A DNA stretch of 64,000 nt. Source: Iris pallida (Eukaryota > Streptophyta > Magnoliopsida > Asparagales > Iridaceae). The stretch is from positions 36,090,831 through 36,154,830 of the forward strand of contig JANAVB010029819.1 of the NCBI GenBank assembly GCA_029216955.1, given 5' to 3'. The notes beneath the pieces are model-generated. The model ran no database searches, was not told where the DNA came from, and was given only the letters and a program-made list of their open reading frames with translations. The translations under genes and the position numbers were made by a program. Positions 55,230 through 64,000 of the stretch are shown one piece after another (positions within the stretch are counted from its first letter, which is position 1; each line of letters starts with the position of its first letter).

Positions 55230-55436
55230 TTGATCTAGTTGACTTAGTTTGACTAGTCCAGGTTGACTGGAGTTGACCAAAGGTCAACATTAGTCTGGAT
55301 GTGACCAATTGACCTAGTTTGACTAGAGTATTGACTTGGGTTGACCCAGAGTTGACCAAGTTTGACTAGGACCTAGTTTGACCTAGACAGTTGACCAGAT
55401 TTGACTTAGAGTTGATATTGACCTAGGTTGACCTAG
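55230..55436 (+). promoter_or_regulatory. W-box array, left LTR of element B
   Basis: I count 16 TTGAC(C/T) words, 15 on the plus and one on the minus strand, in about 205 bp, often in GTTGACC or TTTGACT contexts. TTGACY is the binding core of plant WRKY factors. The right LTR retains 15 (61919-62115). Confidence 0.6.
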
Positions 55437-56815
55437 AATTCATGTAGATTGTATCGTAGACTTTATTGACCTTATTTTAAATACATTATAACCTGTACTG
55501 TTCTATTTAGGACATTGTGACTCCGGTGCAGACATCTGATATTACACTACTCTTTTCAGAGTATGAGGCGAGTACATTCTCTGATAGTTCTCTCATTTAT
55601 TTGCCAGTTACTGTACTTCAGTTCTATTTAGTTTTATGTGATTCTCTGTTACCACACGTATGGACATTTCTGGATTCATGCATGCGACACACTCACCATA
55701 TTATCTGGCCTCTATTACTGGAATCACTGGAATCATTTTGGAATCTATTTATGGAATCATCATATTTTGGCTTGACTCATCTCGATTCTCGTGTCGAATT
55801 CTGGATTCATTTGTATTGCGGGGCGGGGAAATATTGAGTAAGACATGTAGACATACCCCAAATCTGGAATCTCCAACTAGAATCTACTGGAAGCATAGCC
55901 ATCTTTCGCCTGATCAGTGAGAGATGTGCCTGATTACCCACAGTCGTTTACTTATCGATCTCGGTATTTTAAAACACACTATTAGATTGGCTGGACTCAC
56001 CTGGATTCTTGATCACTACCTAGAATCATCTGGTACTGGATTCATATTGTATTAGATTCATCTCGTACTGGATTTATTATAGTTTACACTTGTTTTACAT
56101 TTACTGCCTGGACTCATTATGTTACTTTAGTTCAGCTAGATTTATTTTACAGTCTTCATTGCCATCATTCTCCTCTTGTTTTAGTATTTACTTTCCTTGT
56201 ATCTTATCTGTTCTCCATACCATCACCTGTATATAAACTGCCATATTCATCAATAAAAGTGTCTATAACTGCTTTATAGTTTCCTGTCATTTACTTGGGT
56301 TTTCTTGATGAGTTGTACTCGTTCCTATCCTGACTGGACCTGTTGTAAATTTTATAGATGATTGCCCTGAGGACACAAGCCCTACATATTACTGTGGAGA
56401 TGGTTTAGCTACCTATGGCGTCGACACTCAGGAGTGATCTGGAGTTTAGCTAGTTGTCATATTTTAGTTTTCATGTTTTAGAACTGGAGCTGTATATAGT
56501 TGAGATTTGTAGTGAGTTTTGTAGTTGAGATATTCTGAGATTATATTTTTAGTTGTTGGATTTTATTTCTGTTTTTCAGCCTTTAGTTATATCTTCTGTG
56601 ATATCTTATCGTTCTTAGACTGTGATTGAGATTCATTATATCTATATTTGTCCTCCGTTCGGAGTTGAGATTTGACAAGTACATTATATAATTGCGTGAG
56701 TTATTGATTAGATAGTAACCTAGGACAGCGTTCTACCGCCGACACTACAGCGTAGGCTGGGCGTTGTTACGTGCTCGTACCCTCACAGTGGGTGCGGGTC
56801 GTGACACATTTTTAG

Positions 56816-56833
56816 TGGTGGCCCATGCAGGTC
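56816..56833 (+). promoter_or_regulatory. Primer-binding site of element B, apparent tRNA-Ile(AAU)
   Basis: TGGTGGCCCATGCAGGTC is identical to the site in element A and lies 9 bases after the LTR end. See the element A entry for the tRNA inference. Confidence 0.75.
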
Positions 56834-56859
56834 GAGAGTCGCATCAGTGCGATATCGTG

Positions 56860-56885
56860 GTAGTATAGCGACTTAGTTGTACTGC
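56860..56885 (+). ncRNA. Conserved leader hairpin next to the PBS (element B)
   Basis: GTAGTA (56860-56865) can pair with TACTGC (56880-56885), including one G-U pair. Element A has GTAGTAC with GTACTAC (9997-10020). A GCAGG in the PBS can also pair with CCTGC at 56892-56896, as in element A. It is a possible packaging or dimerisation signal. Confidence 0.4.
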
Positions 56886-57061
56886 CGCGAGCCTGCGATA
56901 GGATTGAGAGATAGGCTTTAACGAAGAGGTACTCAATCACAGTTAGAAAAAATTCTGCTTCAATTCATGCCATCTACATATCTTACTGATTGTCTTCTTT
57001 GAAATAAACTGTCCTCCTTTGATTTTATCGATTCCTGCTCAGTATTGACTTCCTTTTCGAT

Positions 57062-57071
57062 CTATCTTCAG
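57062..57071 (+). promoter_or_regulatory. Predicted 3' splice site just before gag (element B)
   Basis: A pyrimidine-rich CTTCCTTTTCGATCTATCTTCAG runs into the gag ATG, which begins two bases after the AG. Confidence 0.5.
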
Positions 57072-57072
57072 G

Positions 57073-58422
57073 ATGGTGGAGACACGATCACATCGCTCTG
57101 GTACAGTAGCCGCTGTAGAGGGGTCTGCCACCTCTCAACTTCAGCAGCCAGCCCCTGGTACCGCAGCCCCAGTCATGCCAGCTGGGGTGGGTGTTTCAGC
57201 AGCCTTCGGAGGAGCACCTCCATCAGCTGGGAGGCAGAGTCCGGTGCTTCCCGAGATCCTTGCACCGCAGCAGCCTCCACCTGTGGCGATGGTAGATGCT
57301 GCTCATCTATTCTCTTTCGTGGAGAGGATTCTGGCGTCTCATCAGCAACAGCAGCAGCGACAGACGACCGATTTCTGTCAGGGGATTGACGAGGAACATC
57401 AGCTAGTTCGTACTACTGTGGAGATGGTGACTGCTCAGGGGGAGCAGTAGCAGCCTCGTCGAAAGAAGAAAGATATACAGGACTTCCAGAAGATGCATCC
57501 CTGAGAGTTCCTGGACACAGAGGGCATTCATTATACAGACGACTGGATAGAGCATATCGAGGAGATATTCAGGCTGGCAGAGATACCAGATCGACTCCAT
57601 ATCGAGGCGGCGGGCCGTCAAATGCAGGACTTAGCCCGTGCATGGTACCAGACAGATCCCAGGGTGGGAGTTGAGGGCCAGACTTGGGCCCAGTTCAAGA
57701 AACTATTCAAGGAGCAGTTCTTTCCTGATGTGGCCTTGGGAGGCATAGAGGCACAGTTTGAGGGTCTGGTTCAGGGAAACCAGACAGTAGCTGAGTACGC
57801 TGGAGAGTTTTGTCGATTGGCCCGGCTCATAGATGACTTGACTGAGAAGACGAAGGCGAGGAAGTTCTGCCGGGGTTTGATTAGGGAGGTTCGGTCGCTG
57901 ACTAAGAGCGACCGGAATGCTACCTTTGCGGAGATATTTTCTGGGGCTATGGCAGCGGAGGACGACCTAGGGTTGAAGTTGAAGAAGGGTCGTGACCTCC
58001 AGAGTGGTAGCAGCAGCGGAGGCCAGGCCAAAAGGTCTCACGTACAGATTCAGCAGACCCGGGCACCAGTGATGGTTCAGCAGGTGCCGCATCAGTATTG
58101 CGGTCAGGACCCGAAGACGATCAGTTGTTCCTACTGCAGGAAGTTGGGGCACACCAGGGAACAGTGTAGAAAGAGGTTGAAGGTTTGCTATTCCTGTGGG
58201 TCTGAAGCCCACCAGAAGATAGACTGCCCCTTTGCACCTCCTTTTGAGGGAGCTAGGCCACCTGTAGCTCAGCACCAGAGGGGTGGAGCTTTTGCGATGG
58301 CGGTCGAGGAGACCGACGCTGCAGGTGATGGGTTAGCAGGTTTGTCCTTCTCATTCTTCTTTCCCACTTTCCTATGTGATTCTATTAGTACCTGCCAGGA
58401 TATTGTTTTGATTGCTAGATAG
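57073..58422 (+). pseudogene. gag: Element B Gag with two internal stops and a protease stump
   Basis: A 449-codon frame carries TAG at 57448-57450 and TGA at 57502-57504, both explicable by C-to-T at CAG and CGA. The order is a Pro/Ala-rich N-terminus, then a Ty3 capsid domain (W-I-E-H-I-E-E-I-F, A-R-A-W-Y, W-A-Q-F-K-K-L-F-K-E-Q-F-F, V-A-E-Y-A-G-E-F). Two CCHC knuckles follow (C-S-Y-C-R-K-L-G-H-T-R-E-Q-C at about 58129 and C-Y-S-C-G-S-E-A-H-Q-K-I-D-C at about 58188). The tail has F-P-T-F-L-C-D-S-I-S-T, resembling the start of a Ty3 protease (L-F-D-S-G-x-T), with Gly replaced. Pol is absent beyond it. Gag would package the RNA if its stops were absent. Confidence 0.9.
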
Positions 58423-58561
58423 TGTAGCTACCCTATTCGAGACTGTGAAATCACGACCAGTAGGATTGTGTTGCTTCGACCTTGATTTGCTGGAGGTTTG
58501 ACCTAGTAGGGATACGATCTTTTTAATTTCGAGGACGAAATTTTTCTAAGGTGGGTAGGAT
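58423..58561 (+). other. Element B 3' interior with polypurine tract
   Basis: It contains TTTCGAGGACGAAATTT followed by CTAAGGTGGGTAGGAT, which abuts the right LTR. This matches the pattern of element A (12535-12570) and of Tekay-type Ty3 elements. Confidence 0.85.
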
Positions 58562-61432
58562 TGTAACACCCAGTTTTCTAGATGAGGGTAATTTTAAAAT
58601 TTTGTAATTATAATTATTAATTATTGATATTTGATTCATATTATAATTTTTAGTAATTTTTAATAATTTTTAAACTATTTAAAAACTGGTTAAGTCATGA
58701 CTTGTGATCTTGATGTGCTGCTAGTGAAACCTGAGAGACTGCATGACCTAAAGCCTAACCATGTCATTATGATGACTTAATTATCATTTTTAGCATAGGG
58801 GTAATTTGGTTATTTTGACTTATTTGAATTATTTGGTGATTTGTTGAATTGGTGAATTCTAGTTTGACTTTGACTTGTTGAGACCTAGTGGACTAGCCTA
58901 GAAGCTAACCCTAGCCATGATGACCCTAGTCTAACTTGAGTTAACCTATTTTAGTTATTAGAGAATAGTTTTAGAATGAGGAGATTTGGTTTAGTGAATT
59001 TAAGTCATGGCTTGTGATTTCACGAAATGACTTATGGCTTAATTATTTAATTGATCATGACTTAAGCCCATGGGCCATTTAGTGAACCCTAACCCTAATT
59101 ATTGAACCTATGAATAGCCACATAGGGATCTCCACCCTATTTAAACACTTGTTCATTAGGGCTTGCCTCTTTTTATCATTCCAACACTTAGAGAAAAGAA
59201 AGGTAAGTTTCCCCTTCCAAAAATTCCCATTTTATTTATTTGATCTCCTTTTTCATCCTAGTCTTTTGTATTGGGTTCTAAATTGAGTTTATGGACAGTT
59301 GGTGGAGGGATATTTTAGTTTGGGATCAATTTGGAGCATTTGGCCATCAAGAGAAACACCCCCCATTTGGAGCTTTTCCATGCAATTTGCACCTATAGGT
59401 AAAACCCTTTAAATTGCATTATTTTTGTGATTTCTTTGCATGATGGTTTAGGAATAAGTGTCCCCTAATTTCTGGAGGAATTTCGTGTCATTTGCATTAG
59501 GTTACGTGTCTGTATCGGACACGTATCGAACCTAATAGCTAGGTGTTCGACGAAATGCCCGAACCGATTCGATTTGCAAATTTTGCAAATCTATTTGAAT
59601 ATAATCCTAGATCTATGGGTTGCTTATTGATTTTTGTTTTTTTTTCTTGGTTTTTGAGTCATGTCGTGTCCACACGAGGACACGAATACGCTGTCCGTGC
59701 ACTCTGCACTGTGTCCTGTATCACGGGGTCTATTTCTTCCGATACGGGACACGTGGACACACCAAATTTTGTGTGAGTGTTGGGGCAGTGACTGCCACCA
59801 TGCTCCCAAAATTTGGGAGGATCTCATTTTGTGTGCGAGGAGAAATCCTCCCCGCATTGGTCGCACGAGACACGCGCGAGCTGTCAATTACGCGTGCAAA
59901 CGCACGCTGATACGCGGTTCGACACGACACCACGGGTTTCGTGGACACGGCACAGGCAGTGGGACATGCTCCCCTATCCCTGGTGAGTGTTTGGACACGA
60001 GCACGACGTGTCACGTGTCGTGTGTCATGCACACGACTCCGTGACACGCTTGCACGACACTTGGTGTGCTCATGCGTGTCTGTGTGTGTTTTTCTTATGA
60101 CTAGACACCTCGTGTCCAAATATTTGGACACGGGTATACCCCTGGGACACGTGCACGTATGGGGGATCAATTAACAATCTTTAATTTAGTACATTACCAT
60201 GTTTTGAATTCGAATTTGCATTCCCATTTAATATCACTGATACCATGTATTTATTTTGAAAATCCTGAATTGATTCCTACATGTGTAATGGATACTGCTA
60301 AATTAGATTTTCATGATAGTTTGGGTTTTGCAATAGAGAATTGGGATTTGAACATTTGAAATGGACTGTGAACTATTTTCCTGAGAACAGTTCATTGAGT
60401 TCTGATTTCCAATGGTTAACTTTTCATTTTCAGTTTTAATAGTTTATAGATATCCTTATATATATGTCTGTATATATTATATATATGTATGTCTTTATGT
60501 AGGTACGTATAGATATGTATGTGAGGGTACTAAGAATAGGAAAGCTGAGGATATGTATGTGGGTGTTCACTGTTTCAGTTTTCTGAAATTAGGATTGTAT
60601 GTTTTAACTGATTTCTAATGTTTTAATTGCCATGTTTATTTCACCCGCGTAGGTAATAGATTACTGCAATATTGATTTAGGATTTGCATTGGAGAAGTGG
60701 GTTCTTTTCGAAATTAGTTTGGTTTTCTGTTAACTGCTATTGATATCACAACTGCCCTGTCACTTACCTACACACAAAAACTGATTTTTAGCACCTATAA
60801 ACACATGTACACTTTCACACTGTTATGGCTGTCACATTAGCCATCCTAATGTAGTCCTGACACACACATTGTTTTCCTAACACATGGCCTACTCTACCCA
60901 CATCTCAGTTTTTACATTACACACACACACACCCTCAATTGACCCACTGTTTTCCAGATTTCATACCACATCACACACACACACATTGGTTCATGTGACA
61001 CTCACACACATGGTTGACATTCATACACTTTGCATTTTGAACCTGAGAATAGTGAGAGGGGTAGATGGTTAGAAGGGAGAGTGTTATAGAGAGTAGAAAA
61101 GAGAGTGAGGAGTTGGAGAGCAATGGCAGGAACTATCTTGCCATGCTTGTGCTTGGCCTTGCATTGCAGCATTGCCTTGGCTTGGCCTGGCTTTTGTAAT
61201 GCAGCCACAGTAGCAGTAGCCATAGCAGCAGTAGCAATAGGTTGGCAGCAGGCCAATGGCCTGTATATGGGGGGGATGAATATGTAGTATGTTAGAAATT
61301 ATGAGTTTAAATATATATATATGTAGGTGTGGGCAGAAGTTTGGGGTTACACAGGTTGGTACGCTGGGGGTTGTATAGTCTAGTTGAGGGGTTGGGTTTT
61401 TGGTTGAGGATGTGTATATTGATATGTATATA

Positions 61433-61477
<45 letters not shown>

Positions 61478-61478
61478 A

Positions 61479-61510
<32 letters not shown>

Positions 61511-63471
61511 TGGATAAAAAAAAAAAATATATATATATATATATATGGATATGTATTGAGGATTTCATATATGTATATAGTGGTATACCATAGAGGTCAT
61601 TTACCTTAGTATTTGTATTATTACTTGGGTTAGGTTGGCATTCATACAACTTGAATGAGTATGTGTATAGATATATATATACATATAGCTTATAGTAGAT
61701 TAGAATATTATATAGGTATGTATATGTTAGGTTGAATAGCTTGATGTAGGTTCATATATATGGATAGGTATTGAGGGTTCCTATATGTATATATGTGTGT
61801 GTAAGGTATTATATGAATGTGTGGTTGGCTTGATAGCCTAGTTTGGCTTGTACGTGTGCTAGATTGCTATTGTAGGTTGGGTTAGGCCTAGTAAGACTTG
61901 ATTGGACTAAGTTTGATCTAGTTGACTTAGTTTGACTAGTCCAGGCTGACTGGAGTTGACCAAAGGTCAACATTAGTCTAGATGTGACCAATTGACCTAG
62001 TTTGACTAGAGTATTGACTTGGGTTGACCCAGAGTTGACCAAGTTTGACTTGGACCTAGTTTGACCTAAACAGTTAACCAGATTTGACTTAGAGTTGACT
62101 TTGACCTAGATTGACCTAGAATTCATGTAGATTGCATCATAGACTTCATTTACCTTATTTTAAATACATTATAACCTGTACTGTTCTATTTATGACATTG
62201 TGACTCCGGTGCAGACAACTGATATTATACTACTCTTTTCAGAGAATCAGGCGAGTACATTCTGTGATAGTTCTCTCATTTATTTGCCAGTTACTGTACT
62301 TCAGTTCTATTTAGTTTTATGTGATTCTCTGTTACCACACGTATGGACATTTCTGGATTCATGTATGCGACACACTCACCATATTATCTGGCCTCTATTA
62401 CTAGAATCAATAGAATCATTTCGGAATCTATTTCTGGAATCATCATCTTTTGGCTGGACTCATCTCGATTCTCGTGTTAAATTCTGGATTCATTTGTATT
62501 GCGGGACGGGGAAATATTGAGTAAGACATGTAGACATACCCCAAATCTGGAATCTACTGGAAGCATAGCCATCTCTCGCCTGATCAGTGAGAGATGTGCC
62601 TGATTACCCACAGCCGTTTACATGTCGATCTCGGTATTTTAAAACACACTATTAGATTAGCTGGACTCACCTGGATTCTTGATCACTACCTAGAATCATC
62701 TGGTACTGGATTCATCTTAGATTCATCTCGTACTAGATTTATTATAGTTTATACTTGTTTTACATTTACTGCCTGGACTCATTATGTTACTTTAGTTCAG
62801 CTAGATTTATTTTACAGTCTTCATTGCCATCATTTTCCTCTTGTTTTAGTACTTACTTTCCTTGTATCTTATTTGTTCTCCATACCATCCCCTGTATATA
62901 AACTGCCATATTCATCAATAAAATTGTCTATAACTGCTTTATAGTTCCCTGTCATTTACTTGGGTTTTCTTGATGAGTTGTACTCGTTCCTATCCTGACT
63001 GGACCTGTTGTAAATTTTACAGATGATTGCCCTGAGGACACATGCCCTACATATTACTGTGGAGATGGTTTAGCTACCTATGGCCCCGACACTCAGGAGT
63101 GATCTGGAGTTTAGCTAGTTGTCATATTTTAGTTTTCATGTTTTAGAACTGGAGCTGTATATAGTTGAGATTTGTAGTGAGTTTTGTAGTTGAGATATTC
63201 TGAGATTATATTTTTAGTTGTTGGATTTTATTTCTGTTTTTCAGCCTTTAGTTATATCTTCTGTGATATCTTATCGTTCTTAGACTGTGATTGAGATTCA
63301 TTATATCTGTACTTGTCCTCCGTTCGGAGTTGAGATTTGACAAGTACATTATATAATTGCGTGAGTTGTTGATTAGATAGTAAACTAGGATAGCGTTCTA
63401 CCGTCGATACTGCGGCGTAGGCTGGGCGTTGTTACGTGCTCGTACCCTCACAGTGGGTACGGGTCGTGACA
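58562..63471 (+). repeat. Element B right (3') LTR
   Basis: This 4.91-kb copy of the left LTR has scattered substitutions. The TA microsatellite region (61427-61551) is expanded and interrupted by two GGATAAAAAAAA inserts. It retains the TATA-like, donor, GGACACG cluster, W-box array (61919-62115), AATAAA (62917-62922) and LTR end. Confidence 0.93.
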
Positions 63472-63913
63472 CTTTTTATTCATATCTTTGACCTTTTATT
63501 CAAATTTTTTTCAATCTCATCTTTTATTTCCTGCTTGAAGTTCAGGTCCAAGGTACAAGAACTCAGGCCGAACTCTGTCCCACCCAGAGTTCGGGCCGAG
63601 TTCGGTGTCCTCGTTCCAGAACCTCAAATCCTTCTCAGCCGTTCATCTTGTCTTAATCCAGTGGCCCATATTTCACCCGACCAGCCGACCAAGAGACCAT
63701 AAATTCGAAAAGTGGTCTCTCTCTCTCCTCCATTGTCTTCTTCCTCCATCTCTACTTCTATTTTCATCAAAACCCTAACCCTAGAAGGCTCTTTTCCTTA
63801 GGATTTTGCTCTCCAAACTCAAGAAAATCATTCTTGGAGTTGTTCTCCTCCATCTTAGGTCTCTTTTAAGGTATATATATCTTTCTCTTCCCATCTCAAT
63901 TTTTTTTATTTCC
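63472..63913 (+). promoter_or_regulatory. Copia-2 spacer with putative internal promoter
   Basis: Sequence 63566-63605 holds GCCGAACTC, GAGTTCGG and GCCGAGTTCGG, in nearly the same wording as the Copia-2 LTR U3 (47455-47505). A TATA-like CCATAAATTC lies at about 63697-63706. CT-rich leader sequence with AACCCTAACCCTAG follows before the ORF at 63914. It parallels Copia-1 32769-32875. Confidence 0.5.
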
Positions 63914-64000
63914 ATGGCTCCTAGGTTGCTTGGTAGAGGTAAAAGACCAAGGAGAAGTATTGGTGAGTCCTCTACTAATCCTAACCCAAACCCTCCACCT
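63914..64000 (+). CDS. Start of Copia-2 extra 3' ORF (runs off window)
   Basis: ATGGCTCC opens a frame, M-A-P-R-L-L-G-R-G-K-R-P-R-R-S, that stays open to the window end. It has the same position and the same ATGGCTCC start as the Copia-1 extra ORF, and a similarly basic, Ser-rich beginning. Only 29 codons are visible. Confidence 0.6.
   Translation, partial: MAPRLLGRGKRPRRSIGESSTNPNPNPPP

Larger units (their letters stand above)
51933..56806 (+). repeat. Element B left (5') LTR
   Basis: This 4.87-kb direct repeat of 58562-63471 contains, in order: TATA-like TATTTAAATA (52509), splice donor (52573/52574), a GGACACG/CGTGTCC-rich block (52880-53530), a CACACA-rich block (54120-54400), a TA microsatellite (about 54799-54848), a W-box array (55230-55436), AATAAA (56252-56257) and the conserved LTR end. 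No protein-coding gene is recognised in it. Confidence 0.93.
51933..63471 (+). mobile_element. Element B: gag-only long-LTR retrotransposon (TR-GAG-like)
   Basis: Two LTRs of about 4.87 and 4.91 kb begin TGTAACACCC and end GTCGTGACA. They flank a 1.75-kb interior that carries PBS, a gag gene, the stump of a protease and a polypurine tract. A T5 run lies at each border (51928-51932 and 63473-63477), so the duplication is probably TTTTT, one base offset from the expected LTR end. No RT, integrase or RNase H is present. It interrupts Copia-2. Confidence 0.92.
47141..64000 (+). mobile_element. Copia-2: SIRE-like Copia element, incomplete at window end, hosting element B
   Basis: The order is LTR (47141-48116), PBS, broken gag, pol with a large in-frame deletion, hairpin, then element B inserted in the pol-3'ORF spacer, then promoter-like array and the start of an extra ORF at the window end. 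The 3' LTR is off the edge. It is clearly related to Copia-1 in every segment but diverged. Confidence 0.9.

Overview
The window is plant nuclear DNA from a repeat-rich, probably large genome. It has no bacterial-type operons, rRNA or tRNA genes, and I found no intact host gene. Almost every base can be assigned to transposable elements nested inside each other. Plant-specific features are a Tat-lineage Ty3 element with a second (archaeal-type) RNase H, Tnp2/Ptta CACTA transposons, SIRE-like Copia elements, and a captured fragment resembling a CYP76 cytochrome P450. I cannot name the species. Layout, left half: a minus-strand Tat Ty3 retrotransposon (1-5168, resuming at 39861-about 42690) is split inside gag by a minus-strand CACTA transposon, CACTA-1 (5169-39860). 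CACTA-1 carries three insertions. The first is a long-LTR retrotransposon, element A (6922-15599, TSD TTATC), in its second gene. The second is a non-autonomous CACTA-2 (19466-26102, TSD GTT) in the first exon of its tnp2 gene. The third is a SIRE-like Copia element, Copia-1 (TSD CAAAT), inside CACTA-2. A tandem duplication of about 12 kb followed by LTR-LTR recombination then produced the present order: solo LTR (22522-23652), duplicated flank B1 (23653-26634), truncated 5' LTR, Copia-1 body and 3' LTR (26635-35755), duplicated flank B2 (35756-38663). Layout, right half: two opposed LTRs (41931-43942), a decayed LTR related to element A (about 44594-46900), then a second SIRE-like element, Copia-2 (from 47141 to beyond the window end). 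Copia-2 is interrupted by element B (51933-63471), a gag-only element with 4.9-kb LTRs. How the parts work together: the coding genes are retroelement gag/pol and CACTA transposase genes, nearly all broken by stops, frameshifts or insertions. The open reading frames still long and plausible are Copia-1 gag (608 aa), the extra 3' ORF of Copia-1 (about 400 aa) and part of element B gag. Most worth follow-up: (1) both Copia elements carry an extra ORF after RNase H, preceded by a second copy of the GAGTTCGG palindrome array found in their own LTR U3, which suggests an internal promoter, and by a conserved covarying hairpin; (2) elements A and B carry a primer-binding site that appears to match tRNA-Ile(AAU), followed by a conserved hairpin, and element B adds a splice donor/acceptor pair around gag and an array of about 16 W-boxes in each LTR; (3) CACTA-2 has captured a P450 exon fragment next to a 5'UTR-like sequence.
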